Source: Hafnia alvei (lineage in GTDB: Bacteria > Pseudomonadota > Gammaproteobacteria > Enterobacterales > Enterobacteriaceae). From it: a stretch of 64,000 nucleotides of DNA. This document shows positions 8,266 to 17,581 of this stretch, piece after piece. The notes under the pieces are model-generated. The model had not been told where the DNA came from. It saw only the letters and a list, made by a program, of their open reading frames with translations, and made no database searches. The position numbers were made by a program, and so were the translations under genes. The first letter of the stretch is position 1. Every line of letters starts with the position of its first letter. The stretch spans positions 2,790,001 to 2,854,000 of the forward strand of contig NZ_OZ061315.1 in the NCBI RefSeq assembly GCF_964063325.1. The letters run 5' to 3'.

Positions 8266-9252
8266 CTACGCGCTAGGAGGAAAGGAGTCGCTCCACAGAC
8301 AAAGCTGGCGAGTGAGCATTAGCTCGCGGTTGAGCCCTGTGGTAGTGAGAAGCTGATGGCGGCAGAATATCCATTGCTCTAGCTGTTGCTGCAAAATCGT
8401 TGTTGCCTGGGTCGACGCCAGTTGATAAACCAACGGCTGTTGATCAAGATTTGCAAGGGCAGCCGTTGCTCCCTGCTGCAATTTCATCGCATCGAGCAAT
8501 AAAGCACATAGCCATGTTAGCCGTTCATGCACATTATCGTGATTTAACAGTGGTAATAACTGCATCCACTGACGCTGAGGGATCGCTTGCTGCAAACCCT
8601 GACACAGCTGAAGACGTTGCTTCCAACTATTTGGCTCAAGCAGGCTCAAGGCTGCCACAGGCGCGCCACCGTTCAAGCGTAATGCGGTACGCATAGCCAG
8701 CTCATCGCCCGGCTGTTGGCTTTGAAGCCAGCGTAAGCTCAATGATTCTTCAGGTACAGCAAGATGCATATAAAAACAACGGCTACGTAACGTAGCGAGC
8801 AAATTAGCTGGCTCACGCGTTCCCAAAAGAAAATAGGTTTTCTCTGGTGGTTCTTCAAGCGTTTTCAGCAACGCATTCGCTGCCGCTTCCGTCAGCGTTT
8901 CAGCTCGCGGCAGCAGGACGACTTTAGCGCCGCCCTGCTGAGCATGGCTGTAAAGATGTTCGATAATTTGGCGAACAGGCTCAATACCAAGGCTCGATTT
9001 ACCTTTTTCTGGCTGTAAGTCGTACCAGTCTGGATGGTTACCCGCCAGCATCAAACGGCAGCTATGACACTCGCCGCAGCTTTTGTCGCCATTTGGCCGC
9101 TGACACATCAGCCAGCGCCCTAATGCATACATCAGTGAATCGTCGCCGCAGCCCGCAATCGCGTGCACCAACAGAGCATGGTGCCCACGGCCACTCTGAT
9201 GCTGAGCAACCAGTTGACGGTATGGTACGGTCAGCCAAGGATACCAATTCAC
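8266..9252 (-). CDS. holB: DNA polymerase III delta' subunit
   Basis: 328 residues. The clamp-loader subunit delta' that helps open and load the beta sliding clamp. Zinc-binding cysteines are seen in SCGECHSCRLM with an earlier Cys in LMCQRPNG, and the sensor-1 region reads NALLKTLEEPPEKT. As usual for delta' there is no functional P-loop. The start ATG overlaps the tmk stop (about 4 bases), so translation is coupled. Confidence 0.95.
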   Translation of the reverse strand: MNWYPWLTVPYRQLVAQHQSGRGHHALLVHAIAGCGDDSLMYALGRWLMCQRPNGDKSCGECHSCRLMLAGNHPDWYDLQPEKGKSSLGIEPVRQIIEHLYSHAQQGGAKVVLLPRAETLTEAAANALLKTLEEPPEKTYFLLGTREPANLLATLRSRCFYMHLAVPEESLSLRWLQSQQPGDELAMRTALRLNGGAPVAALSLLEPNSWKQRLQLCQGLQQAIPQRQWMQLLPLLNHDNVHERLTWLCALLLDAMKLQQGATAALANLDQQPLVYQLASTQATTILQQQLEQWIFCRHQLLTTTGLNRELMLTRQLCLWSDSFPPSA

Positions 9253-9890
9253 GCGGGCTGCTCCTGATCCTTAAACCATGTCTGAAGCGCAGTGCGGATA
9301 GAGGCCGTCACTTCGGGCAAGGTTTGCGAGGCATCAACGGTGATAATGCTGTCATCCTGTTCGGCTAATGCCAAATAACGCGCTCTTGTGCGTTCGAAAA
9401 AGGCCAGCGATTCCTGTTCGATACGATCTAATGCACCACGGCTACGCGCTCGCTCTAAACCTATCGCTGGAGGTAAATCCAGATATAGCGTTAAGTCAGG
9501 TTTAAAGTCACCTAATACCGTATCGCGCAGCGACTGCATCAGACGGGAGTCAATCCCTCTGCCGCCGCCTTGATAAGCCTGAGATGAGAGATCGTGACGA
9601 TCGCCTACTACCCACGCTCCGCGAGCCAACGCTGGTTTGATCACATTATCCACCAACTGAACGCGTGCAGCGTAAAGCATCAGCACTTCGGCTTTGTCGG
9701 TTAGTTTTTCGTTTTCAACGCCTTGCTTAACTAAATCGCGCAATTTTTCAGCTAACGGTGTTCCACCCGGTTCACGGGTAAAAACGATCTCTTCAATACC
9801 GTGCTGACGAAGCTCATCTACTACGGTATCGCGGGCCGTTGTCTTACCGGCCCCTTCCAGACCCTCAATCACGATGAACTTACTTTTCAT
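9249..9890 (-). CDS. tmk: Thymidylate kinase
   Basis: 213 residues. Phosphorylates dTMP to dTDP. The P-loop is IEGLEGAGKTTA (starts about residue 8), the DR(Y/H) motif reads VVGDRHDLSSQAYQGGGRG, and the LID arginines are in LERARSRGALDRIE. The reading frame overlaps the end of mltG by 11 bases and the start of holB by 4, indicating tight operon packing. Confidence 0.96.
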   Translation of the reverse strand: MKSKFIVIEGLEGAGKTTARDTVVDELRQHGIEEIVFTREPGGTPLAEKLRDLVKQGVENEKLTDKAEVLMLYAARVQLVDNVIKPALARGAWVVGDRHDLSSQAYQGGGRGIDSRLMQSLRDTVLGDFKPDLTLYLDLPPAIGLERARSRGALDRIEQESLAFFERTRARYLALAEQDDSIITVDASQTLPEVTASIRTALQTWFKDQEQPA

Positions 9891-10905
9891 TCTTTTCCCT
9901 TAGCACCTGCAAATAGTTGCGTACGGCTTGATTATGGCTCTGTAGATTAGTGGTAAATACGTGTCCACCTTTTCCATCTGCAACAAAGTACAAATAAGAA
10001 GTTTTTTCCGGGTGCGCTGCGGCCTCTAACGAGGCGCGGCTTGGCATGGCAATCGGCGTTGGCGGCAGTCCTGATATCACGTAGGTATTGTATGCGGTTG
10101 GCTGCTGTAAGTCGCGCCGCGTCAAATTACCGTTATAGTTTTTGCCGAGACCATAAATCACCGTAGGATCGGTCTGTAAACGCATGCCAATACGAAGGCG
10201 ATTGATAAATACCGATGCCACTTTGCCGCGCTCTTCACCAACGCCGGTTTCTTTTTCAATGATTGACGCCATGGTCACCAGATCTTCAGGTGTCTTATAA
10301 GGCAGATTTTTCTCGCGATCCTGCCATATCTCGTCAACTTCTTTGCTCATGCGATTATACGCCCGCTTAAGTATCATCTCGTCGCTATTACCCGCGGTGT
10401 AATGATACGTATCAGGATAAAGCCAGCCTTCGATTGGGCGGCCTTCAGGTATGCCCAAGATTTTGGCTATCTGGTTTTCATCTTTGTTCGCCAACGCATG
10501 CTTCAGGTTTGGCGAAGCAGCTAAGACCTGCATCCAATCTTGAAAACGCGTTCCTTCAATGAAGCGTACCGTGAACTGTGCTTCTTTGCCGCTTTTAAGC
10601 AGTTCAAGAAATTCACGCACGGTCATACCAGGTGTAATGCGATAGGTACCCGCTTTAAAATTAGCCAATTCAGGCTCAAGCTGCAGTAGCCACGGGAAAT
10701 ACCGAGGATGCGCAATGAGCTTATCTCTAACCAGCAGGCCTTCTAGCGCCACACGGCCAGTGCCCGCAGGCAGTTTAAACAGCGTTTCTTGAGTCATCGC
10801 CAAAGGCGTTCGGGCAAACTTCTGCACTTGTTGATAGCTCCAAAACAGCGCGACTAACAAAACAAGAATGCAGACAACAAGAAGTCCAAACAGTTTTTTC
10901 TTCAT
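9880..10905 (-). CDS. mltG: Endolytic murein transglycosylase MltG
   Basis: 341 residues. One N-terminal transmembrane helix (about residues 5-24), a LysM-like region, then the YceG catalytic domain. The catalytic glutamate lies in MASIIEKETGVGEERGKVA (about residue 217), and RLQTDPTVIYGLG and YNTYVISGLPPTPI are hallmark blocks. It cleaves nascent peptidoglycan strands at the inner membrane and so limits glycan chain length. Located between pabC and tmk, the order seen in E. coli. Confidence 0.95.
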   Translation of the reverse strand: MKKKLFGLLVVCILVLLVALFWSYQQVQKFARTPLAMTQETLFKLPAGTGRVALEGLLVRDKLIAHPRYFPWLLQLEPELANFKAGTYRITPGMTVREFLELLKSGKEAQFTVRFIEGTRFQDWMQVLAASPNLKHALANKDENQIAKILGIPEGRPIEGWLYPDTYHYTAGNSDEMILKRAYNRMSKEVDEIWQDREKNLPYKTPEDLVTMASIIEKETGVGEERGKVASVFINRLRIGMRLQTDPTVIYGLGKNYNGNLTRRDLQQPTAYNTYVISGLPPTPIAMPSRASLEAAAHPEKTSYLYFVADGKGGHVFTTNLQSHNQAVRNYLQVLREKNEK

Positions 10906-10917
10906 TCAACCGCCAAA

Positions 10918-11736
10918 TCATGACTCATACACAGGAAGTAGACACTGTGGTAATAAATAGTCCGCCAATTGCCGTGAGCTAAAGCGATACTCCCCCGCTT
11001 TATTCACCGGCAACAACGGCATTAAAGAGTTGCATATAAACACTTCTTCCGCGTCTTGCAACGCATCTAAGGATGCAGAGACAATACTTAATTCATACTC
11101 ACTTTCAGCCAGAATGCGAACAATGCGCTGACGCATCAGCCCATCAACGCCTGCGTTGGCAAGCGTTGGCGTAAATACCTGTTGCCCAATACGCCAGAAT
11201 AAATTAGCCGCACAGCATTCCACTAGCCTAGCCTCGCTGTCAAGCACCAGCGCCTCATGGGCGCTCGTCTGCTCAAGCTTTGCCTTAATCAGCACCTGCT
11301 CTAGGCGGTTGAGATGTTTAATGCCAGCAAGAGAAGGATTGATACCTAAGCGGATAGGACTTACAGCCAGCGTGATGCCATCCTCTTGCCACTGGGCATA
11401 CTGAGCCGGAATTGCGCCACTTGAAAATATACGGCGCGGGTTTTCGACCGCTGAAATAGAATAACCCCGTCCGCCGCTACCCCGGGTTATGATCGCTTTG
11501 ACCACGCCATTCCCAGTCTCAATCGCCGCTTGACGAAATTCTGCGAGCCAAGCCGTCCAATCAACCGGTTCAATAAATAACCGCGAACAGGCAGACTGCA
11601 TCCGTCTGAGGTGAGCGTGAATATCATCGATTCGCCCTTGCACAGAACGAGCTGTGGTAAAACAGCCATCGCCATAGTGCAAACCGCGGTCACCGAGCGA
11701 AATCACCTCTGCAGGTGTTCCATTTAGCCAAAACAT
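10918..11736 (-). CDS. pabC: Aminodeoxychorismate lyase
   Basis: 272-residue PLP enzyme of fold type IV that releases pyruvate from aminodeoxychorismate to give p-aminobenzoate for folate. The PLP lysine is in AGIKHLNRLEQVLIK, and YGDGCFTTARS near the N-terminus and ECCAANLFWR are diagnostic. The open frame extends 34 codons upstream, but that part covers the fabF terminator; the ATG at 11734-11736 begins MFWLNGTPAEV, aligns with the E. coli N-terminus and is preceded by GGGAG. Lies 12 bases before mltG. Confidence 0.92.
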   Translation of the reverse strand: MFWLNGTPAEVISLGDRGLHYGDGCFTTARSVQGRIDDIHAHLRRMQSACSRLFIEPVDWTAWLAEFRQAAIETGNGVVKAIITRGSGGRGYSISAVENPRRIFSSGAIPAQYAQWQEDGITLAVSPIRLGINPSLAGIKHLNRLEQVLIKAKLEQTSAHEALVLDSEARLVECCAANLFWRIGQQVFTPTLANAGVDGLMRQRIVRILAESEYELSIVSASLDALQDAEEVFICNSLMPLLPVNKAGEYRFSSRQLADYLLPQCLLPVYES

Positions 11737-11812
11737 CACAAACTCCCGACGATGACCAAGGCATTCTGCCTCGATGCGATAATCATATTTTAGCGTTTTG
11801 AGAGGCGTAGGT

Positions 11813-11841
11813 AAAAAAAATGGCCCCATAAGGGCCATTTG
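11813..11841 (-). terminator. Terminator downstream of fabF
   Basis: On the minus strand an ATGGCCC...GGGCCAT hairpin is followed by eight T residues. It separates fabF from pabC, so pabC-mltG-tmk-holB is probably transcribed partly from its own promoter or by read-through. Confidence 0.8.
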
Positions 11842-11876
11842 ATTGATGCAGATAACATCTCAAAACTTAAGCGACT

Positions 11877-13118
11877 TTAGATTTTGCGAAAAATCACAGA
11901 ACCGTTAGTGCCACCAAAGCCGAAGGAGTTACACAGTGCATATTCCAAACCTTTCACCTGACGAGCCTCGCCGGGTACAAAGTCAAGATCACAACCTTCA
12001 TCTGGGTTATCCAGGTTGATGGTTGGCGCAACAATTTGGTCGCGCAGCGTCAGAATAGTAAAGATAGATTCAACTGCACCAGCGGCACCCAGAAGGTGTC
12101 CCGTCATAGACTTGGTGGAGCTGACCATCACTTTAGCGGCATCTGCGCCGTATACACTTTTCACTGCCTGCGTTTCTGCTTTATCGCCCGCCGGAGTAGA
12201 CGTTCCGTGAGCGTTGATGTAGCCAACCTGAGATGGATTCAAGCCTGCATCACGCAGTGCATTCACCATCGCCAGCGCTGCACCTTCACCGTTTTCCGGT
12301 GGAGAAGTCATGTGGTAAGCATCGCTACTCATACCGAAACCAACGATTTCAGCATAAATTTTTGCACCACGCGCTTTCGCATGCTCGTATTCTTCAAGAA
12401 CCAGAATACCAGCACCGTCACCGAGAACGAAACCGTCACGATCTTTATCCCACGGGCGGCTTGCCGCTTGCGGGTTATCGTTACGCGTTGACAGTGCGCG
12501 TGCGGCACCAAAGCCACCGACACCCAAAGGTGTACTCGCTTTTTCTGCACCACCTGCCAGCATGACGTCTGCGTCGTTATACGCGATCATACGGGCTGCA
12601 TGTCCGATGTTGTGCACACCAGAAGTACATGCCGTTGCAATAGAAATGCTTGGGCCACGCAGACCTAACATGATAGTCAGATGACCGGCTACCATATTTA
12701 CAATGGTTGAAGGCACGAAGAATGGGCTGATTTTACGCGGTCCGCCTTTAACAAGCGCACTGTGGTTTTCTTCAATCAGGCCAAGTCCACCGATACCAGA
12801 ACCAATCGCGGCACCGATACGTGGAGCATTTTCTTCAGTTACTTCAATCCCAGAATCTTTAAATGCCTGAATACCGGCAGCGACTCCGTACTGAATGAAG
12901 GCATCCATCTTGCGAGCATCTTTACGCGAGATGTAGTCTTCACTATTAAAATCCTTTACTAAGCCAGCAAAACGCGTTGCATAGGCGCTAGTATCGAAAT
13001 GGTCGATTAAGCTGATGCCACTCTGCCCGGCTACGATAGCATCCCATGTGGAATCTACTGTATTACCGACAGGAGACAACATGCCCAGTCCGGTCACAAC
13101 AACTCGACGCTTAGACAC
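11877..13118 (-). CDS. fabF: Beta-ketoacyl-ACP synthase II
   Basis: 413 residues. Condensing enzyme of fatty-acid elongation, responsible in E. coli for temperature control of cis-vaccenate. The nucleophilic Cys164 is in TACTSGVHNIG, and the two catalytic histidines are in INAHGTSTPAGD and MTGHLLGAAG. GGTNGSVIF near the C-terminus is the glycine-rich loop. It follows acpP on the same strand. Confidence 0.97.
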   Translation of the reverse strand: MSKRRVVVTGLGMLSPVGNTVDSTWDAIVAGQSGISLIDHFDTSAYATRFAGLVKDFNSEDYISRKDARKMDAFIQYGVAAGIQAFKDSGIEVTEENAPRIGAAIGSGIGGLGLIEENHSALVKGGPRKISPFFVPSTIVNMVAGHLTIMLGLRGPSISIATACTSGVHNIGHAARMIAYNDADVMLAGGAEKASTPLGVGGFGAARALSTRNDNPQAASRPWDKDRDGFVLGDGAGILVLEEYEHAKARGAKIYAEIVGFGMSSDAYHMTSPPENGEGAALAMVNALRDAGLNPSQVGYINAHGTSTPAGDKAETQAVKSVYGADAAKVMVSSTKSMTGHLLGAAGAVESIFTILTLRDQIVAPTINLDNPDEGCDLDFVPGEARQVKGLEYALCNSFGFGGTNGSVIFRKI

Positions 13119-13164
13119 GCTTGTCCTCCAGGGAGGGAATTTAATTTGAAACTCTATGAGAGCA

Positions 13165-13198
13165 GGAAAAAACGTAGGCGGTCGAGTGACCGCCTAGA
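13165..13198 (-). terminator. Terminator/attenuator between acpP and fabF
   Basis: Minus-strand TAGGCGGTC / GACCGCCTA hairpin with a 4-base loop followed by CGTTTTTT. It fits the known need for far more acpP than fabF transcript. Confidence 0.75.
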
Positions 13199-13207
13199 TG
13201 TGTTCGA

Positions 13208-13444
13208 TTACTTGTTCGCAGATTCGATGTAGTCGATTGCTGCTTGAACAGTAGTGATCTTTTCTGCTTCTTCGTCCGGAATCTCAGTATCAAACTCTTC
13301 TTCCAGAGCCATAACCAGTTCAACGGTGTCAAGAGAATCAGCACCCAGATCGTCAACGAAGGAAGCAGCATTCACGACTTCGTCTTCTTTAACACCCAGC
13401 TGTTCGATAATGATTTTCTTAACGCGTTCTTCGATAGTGCTCAT
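13208..13444 (-). CDS. acpP: Acyl carrier protein
   Basis: 78 residues, strongly acidic. The 4'-phosphopantetheine attachment serine is Ser37 in DDLGADSLDTVELVMALEE. It carries acyl intermediates for FabD, FabH, FabF, FabG and for lipid A, PlsX and other users. Preceded by 154 bases without a gene that should hold its own promoter, and followed by a strong hairpin before fabF. Confidence 0.98.
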   Translation of the reverse strand: MSTIEERVKKIIIEQLGVKEDEVVNAASFVDDLGADSLDTVELVMALEEEFDTEIPDEEAEKITTVQAAIDYIESANK

Positions 13445-13598
13445 ACTCTTAAATTTCCTATCAAAACTCGCTTTCGCGATGGTTTTCGTAGTGTATTGAA
13501 AGTTGAAAAAGATGCAACTAAATCCCGGCTGGTCAAACCACGATTTTGCGTTATTTTGCGGTCATTCCCTCAAAAAACGCAAATTATTTTCGTGATTT

Positions 13599-14333
13599 TT
13601 AGATCATATACATGCCGCCATTGACATGTAAGGTCTCACCGGTGATGTAGCTAGCCTCATCCGAGGCTAAAAATGCAACAGCGTTAGCGATTTCTTTTGC
13701 ATCACCCAAACGGTTCGCTGGGACCTGCGCCAGAATGTCTTTACGCTGCTCTTCCGTTAGCGAACGTGTCATATCGGTCTCAATGAAACCAGGAGCCACG
13801 ACGTTAACGGTAATGCCACGAGAAGCAACTTCTCGTGCTAGAGACTTACTAAAGCCAATCAAACCTGCTTTAGCGGCCGCGTAGTTTGCTTGTCCAGCAT
13901 TACCCATTGTACCCACAACAGAGCCAATGGTGATAATGCGGCCACAGCGTTTTTTCATCATAGCTCGTAAAACCGCTTTTGACAGGCGGAATACGGAAGT
14001 CAGATTCGTGTCGAGGATATCCTGCCACTCATCGTCCTTCATACGCATCAATAGGTTATCACGAGTAATGCCGGCATTATTGACCAAAATGTCAATTTCG
14101 CCAAATTCAGCACGGATGGTGCTCAATACTGCATCAATAGAAGCTGGATCAACAACGTTCAGGTTTAAACCTTTGCCGTTTTCGCCCAAATAAGCGCTAA
14201 TATCTTCTGCGCCTTTATCACTGGTTGCAGTGCCAATCACACGGGCACCACGGGCAACTAAAGTCTCAGCAATAGCGCGGCCAATACCACGGCTTGCGCC
14301 GGTGACCAGTGCAATTTTTCCTTCGAAGCTCAT
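13599..14333 (-). CDS. fabG: 3-oxoacyl-ACP reductase
   Basis: 244 residues, short-chain dehydrogenase fold. NADPH site TGASRGIGRAIAE, NNAG at 85-88, and the catalytic Ser138, Tyr151 and Lys155 (YAAAKAGLIGFSKS). Reduces 3-ketoacyl-ACP. I start at the second of two adjacent ATGs (14331-14333; MSFEGKIALVTG), because GAGGAAA is better spaced from it and it gives the usual length; the upstream frame begins eight codons earlier without a good ribosome site. Confidence 0.96.
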   Translation of the reverse strand: MSFEGKIALVTGASRGIGRAIAETLVARGARVIGTATSDKGAEDISAYLGENGKGLNLNVVDPASIDAVLSTIRAEFGEIDILVNNAGITRDNLLMRMKDDEWQDILDTNLTSVFRLSKAVLRAMMKKRCGRIITIGSVVGTMGNAGQANYAAAKAGLIGFSKSLAREVASRGITVNVVAPGFIETDMTRSLTEEQRKDILAQVPANRLGDAKEIANAVAFLASDEASYITGETLHVNGGMYMI

Positions 14334-14346
14334 CATTTTCCTCTTC

Positions 14347-15276
14347 TTATTGTGCAAGCGCGGCAGATACAGACGCAGCGTCGTTAATCGCAGCTGCCGT
14401 CATGGTATCGACAATACGCTTGGTCAGACCGGTTAGAACTTTACCCGGACCAACCTCCAGCAGGTGCTCAACGCCCTCACCTGCCATAAATTCGACTGAT
14501 TCACTCCAACGTACTGGGCTATACAGCTGACGCACCAAGGCGTCACGGATAGCGTCAGGCGAGGTTTCAGTTTTAACATCCACGTTATTCACAACGGGGA
14601 ACTTAGGCGCATTGAAGGCAATCCCCTGCAGCGCAATCGCAAGCTTATCAGCAGCAGGCTTCATCAATGCACAATGTGATGGCACGCTAACTGGCAACGG
14701 CAGCGCACGTTTTGCGCCAGCCGCTTTACACGCGGCACCAGCACGCTCAACGGCATCTTTATTGCCGGCAATAACAACTTGTCCCGGAGAGTTAAAGTTC
14801 ACAGGAGAAACAACCTCACCCTGAGCAGACTCTTCACAGGCCTTGGCAATAGCATCGTTATCCAGACCGATAATGGCAGACATCGCGCCAGTACCCGCAG
14901 GTACAGCTTCCTGCATCAGCTTGCCGCGCAGTTCAACTAAACGAATGGCCTGTTTGAAATCCAGAACACCGGCACATACCAGCGCAGAATACTCACCGAG
15001 GCTATGACCTGCCATCATTGCAGGCTGAGCACCATTCTCCTGCTGCCATACGCGATAAATCGCGACGGAGGCCGCCAGTAACGCAGGCTGTGTCTGCCAA
15101 GTTTTGTTTAACTCTTCAACTGGGCCTTCCTGAACCAGTTTCCACAGGTCATAACCCAATGCGTCGGATGCCTCAGCAAAAGTCTGCTCTACAATCGGAA
15201 ATTGTGCCGCAAGATCGGCCAACATACCCACGGTTTGCGAGCCCTGTCCTGGAAACACCATTGCGAATTTAGACAT
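14347..15276 (-). CDS. fabD: Malonyl-CoA:ACP transacylase
   Basis: 309 residues. Loads malonate from CoA onto ACP. The nucleophile Ser92 is in AGHSLGEYSALVCAG, and the catalytic His is in SVPSHCALMKP (about 201). FPGQGSQTVGM at the N-terminus forms the oxyanion region. Ends 13 bases before fabG. Confidence 0.97.
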   Translation of the reverse strand: MSKFAMVFPGQGSQTVGMLADLAAQFPIVEQTFAEASDALGYDLWKLVQEGPVEELNKTWQTQPALLAASVAIYRVWQQENGAQPAMMAGHSLGEYSALVCAGVLDFKQAIRLVELRGKLMQEAVPAGTGAMSAIIGLDNDAIAKACEESAQGEVVSPVNFNSPGQVVIAGNKDAVERAGAACKAAGAKRALPLPVSVPSHCALMKPAADKLAIALQGIAFNAPKFPVVNNVDVKTETSPDAIRDALVRQLYSPVRWSESVEFMAGEGVEHLLEVGPGKVLTGLTKRIVDTMTAAAINDAASVSAALAQ

Positions 15277-15375
15277 GTTTGTTTTCCTGATATTCTTTTT
15301 ATACCAACGGGTTAAATATTGTTACCCTGTAACTTATGTAACAACACCTATGCCAACGTCAGAAAACCTTAACGA

Positions 15376-16326
15376 TTAAAAACGAACCAAAGCAGAGCCC
15401 CAGGTGAAACCGCCACCAAAAGCTTCAAGCAGAATCAGTTGGCCACGCTGAATGCGACCATCACGCACGGCCTCATCTAACGCGCAAGGCACGGATGCCG
15501 CAGACGTATTACCGTGACGGTCAAGAGTCACGATCACGTTATCCAACGTCATACCCAGTTTTTTCGCGGTTGCACTGATAATACGCAGGTTCGCCTGATG
15601 CGGAACCAGCCAATCCAAATCGCTACGCTCAAGATTATTCGCGGCAAGAGATTCGTCGACGATATGTGCTAATTCAGTCACGGCAACTTTAAACACTTCG
15701 TTACCCGCCATGGTCAGATAGGCCTGATCTTCGGTGTAACGTTGGCGATTTGGCAGAGTCAGTAACTCACCGTAGTGACCATCTGCGTGGATGTGAGTCG
15801 AAAGAATGCCCGCCTCTTCAGAGGCACCAAGAACAACAGCGCCTGCCCCGTCACCAAAGAGGATAACAGTGCCGCGATCGGTCGGATCCAGCGTACGACT
15901 TAAGGTATCAGAGCCGATCACCAGCGCGTGTTTGACCGCGCCGTTTTTAACGTACTGATCGGCAATGCTCAGCGCGTAGGTAAATCCTGCGCAGGCAGCG
16001 GCAACGTCAAAGGCCGCACAGCCTTTGATATCCAGCATCTGTTGAACCTGACACGCCGCGCTTGGAAACGCATGCGTTGCCGATGTGGTGGCAACAACGA
16101 TCAGGCCAATATCATTTTTATCAAGCCCAGACATTTCAAGCGCATGTTTCGCCGCTTCAAACGCCATGGTTGACACGTTTTCATTCGGCGCAGCGATGCG
16201 ACGTTCACGAATGCCTGTACGGGAAACAATCCACTCATCAGACGTTTCAACCATACTTTCTAAATCGGCGTTGGTACGCACTTGTACGGGCAGGTAGCTC
16301 CCCGTACCGAGAATTCTTGTATACAT
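15376..16326 (-). CDS. fabH: Beta-ketoacyl-ACP synthase III
   Basis: 316 residues. Starts fatty-acid synthesis by condensing acetyl-CoA with malonyl-ACP. Catalytic Cys112 in DVAAACAGFTYAL, His in WLVPHQANLRII and Asn in RHGNTSAASVP make the Cys-His-Asn triad. Six bases separate it from the plsX stop; about 99 bases precede fabD. Confidence 0.97.
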   Translation of the reverse strand: MYTRILGTGSYLPVQVRTNADLESMVETSDEWIVSRTGIRERRIAAPNENVSTMAFEAAKHALEMSGLDKNDIGLIVVATTSATHAFPSAACQVQQMLDIKGCAAFDVAAACAGFTYALSIADQYVKNGAVKHALVIGSDTLSRTLDPTDRGTVILFGDGAGAVVLGASEEAGILSTHIHADGHYGELLTLPNRQRYTEDQAYLTMAGNEVFKVAVTELAHIVDESLAANNLERSDLDWLVPHQANLRIISATAKKLGMTLDNVIVTLDRHGNTSAASVPCALDEAVRDGRIQRGQLILLEAFGGGFTWGSALVRF

Positions 16327-16332
16327 GTACGA

Positions 16333-17367
16333 TCAATCACTCTTGGGTAATATCGTCTCAAGGCGCAGGGCAATTCGCTGCGGAATTTGCCTTTGCACCG
16401 CCTGCACAGCCTGTTCGATAGCGACAGCGAACGCTTTTTGGTTCGCCGCGCCGTGGCTCTTAATCACGGTGCCACGTAATCCTACCAGACAAGCTCCATT
16501 ATACTGGTCGGGGTTCAAATCACCGAAACGCTTAGCAATTCTTTTTTGTATCAAGCGCCCCAATAATTTTAGCCACCAAGAGCGCTTGCGCTTCTCTCCT
16601 GGTGATTTGAGAAGGGATAGAAACATGCGCACCACCCCTTCCATCGTCTTTAACGTAACATTACCCACGAAGCCGTCACAAACCAACACATCTGTTTTGC
16701 CAGTCAGCAAATCATTGCCTTCTAGATAGCCGATATAATTAAGCGTTGGCGTGCTTTTGAGCACAGCGGCGGCTTCGCGGATATTGTCTAAACCTTTAAA
16801 CTCTTCTTCACCAATGTTCAGCAGGGCGATGCGTGGCGAGGTTATGCCAACGATCTCTTCCGCCATTACCGCACCCATCACGGCAAACTGCACTAACATG
16901 GCACTACTACTTTCAACGTTAGCGCCCAAATCTAGCACTACCGTCTTACTCTTTCGCTGATTCGGTAACACCGTCATCAGCGCGGGGCGCTCAATACCGT
17001 CTAGCGGTTTAAGCATCAATTTCGCCAGCCCCATCAGCGCGCCGGTATTTCCCGCGCTGACTACCGCCTGAGCCTCGCCACTCTTCACTAAATCAAGCGC
17101 GATACGCATCGATGTTCCTTTGCTGGTGCGGATAGCATGCGAAAGTTTAGCATCGTTGGGTATAACTGATTCAGCAGGGATCACACGCAAACGTTGTTGA
17201 AGCGCAGGTGCTGCTTTAGCAAGATAAGGTGCGATGGCGTCGGGTTGTCCGACAATAAGAAGGTATAGCGACGAAGTAGACGCCAGTGCCTGCAAAGCTG
17301 CAGGCACTGTGATGCAAGGACCGAAATCCCCGCTCATAGCATCTAACGCGAGGGTTAGACGAGTCAA
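16333..17367 (-). CDS. plsX: Phosphate acyltransferase PlsX
   Basis: 344 residues. Makes acyl-phosphate from acyl-ACP and phosphate, linking fatty-acid synthesis to phosphatidic acid formation. Typical blocks are LDAMSGDFGPCITVPAA at the N-terminus, VSAGNTGALMGLAK and VCDGFVGNVTLKTMEG. It sits between rpmF and fabH, the standard order. Confidence 0.96.
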   Translation of the reverse strand: MTRLTLALDAMSGDFGPCITVPAALQALASTSSLYLLIVGQPDAIAPYLAKAAPALQQRLRVIPAESVIPNDAKLSHAIRTSKGTSMRIALDLVKSGEAQAVVSAGNTGALMGLAKLMLKPLDGIERPALMTVLPNQRKSKTVVLDLGANVESSSAMLVQFAVMGAVMAEEIVGITSPRIALLNIGEEEFKGLDNIREAAAVLKSTPTLNYIGYLEGNDLLTGKTDVLVCDGFVGNVTLKTMEGVVRMFLSLLKSPGEKRKRSWWLKLLGRLIQKRIAKRFGDLNPDQYNGACLVGLRGTVIKSHGAANQKAFAVAIEQAVQAVQRQIPQRIALRLETILPKSD

Positions 17368-17394
17368 AGTATCGCCTTGTAAATACTAAAAGTA

Positions 17395-17565
17395 TTACTT
17401 AACGATAACCTTGCGACCGCGGTAGAAACCGTCCGCAGTGACATGGTGACGCAGGTGAGTTTCACCGGAAACCTTGTCAACAGAGACGGTAGTCGTGGTC
17501 AGCGCATCGTGTGAACGACGCATACCACGGCAAGAGCGGGTTTTTTTGTTCTGTTGTACGGCCAT
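17395..17565 (-). CDS. rpmF: 50S ribosomal protein L32
   Basis: 56 residues: starts MAVQQNKKTRSCRGMRRSHD and ends DGFYRGRKVIVK, one residue shorter than E. coli L32. A small basic ribosomal protein. It lies 16 bases downstream of yceD and 27 bases upstream of plsX, so it should be co-transcribed with both. In this copy a cysteine (SCRG) replaces the lysine of E. coli SKRG. Confidence 0.97.
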   Translation of the reverse strand: MAVQQNKKTRSCRGMRRSHDALTTTTVSVDKVSGETHLRHHVTADGFYRGRKVIVK

Positions 17566-17581
17566 TGACCTTACTCCTTGA

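Noticed and set aside
12036..12491. 151-codon plus-strand frame opposite fabF
   Set aside because: Shadow of a highly conserved gene in another frame, with no homology or ribosome site; the same holds for the long frames opposite pyrF, rne, fumA, fliC and putA.
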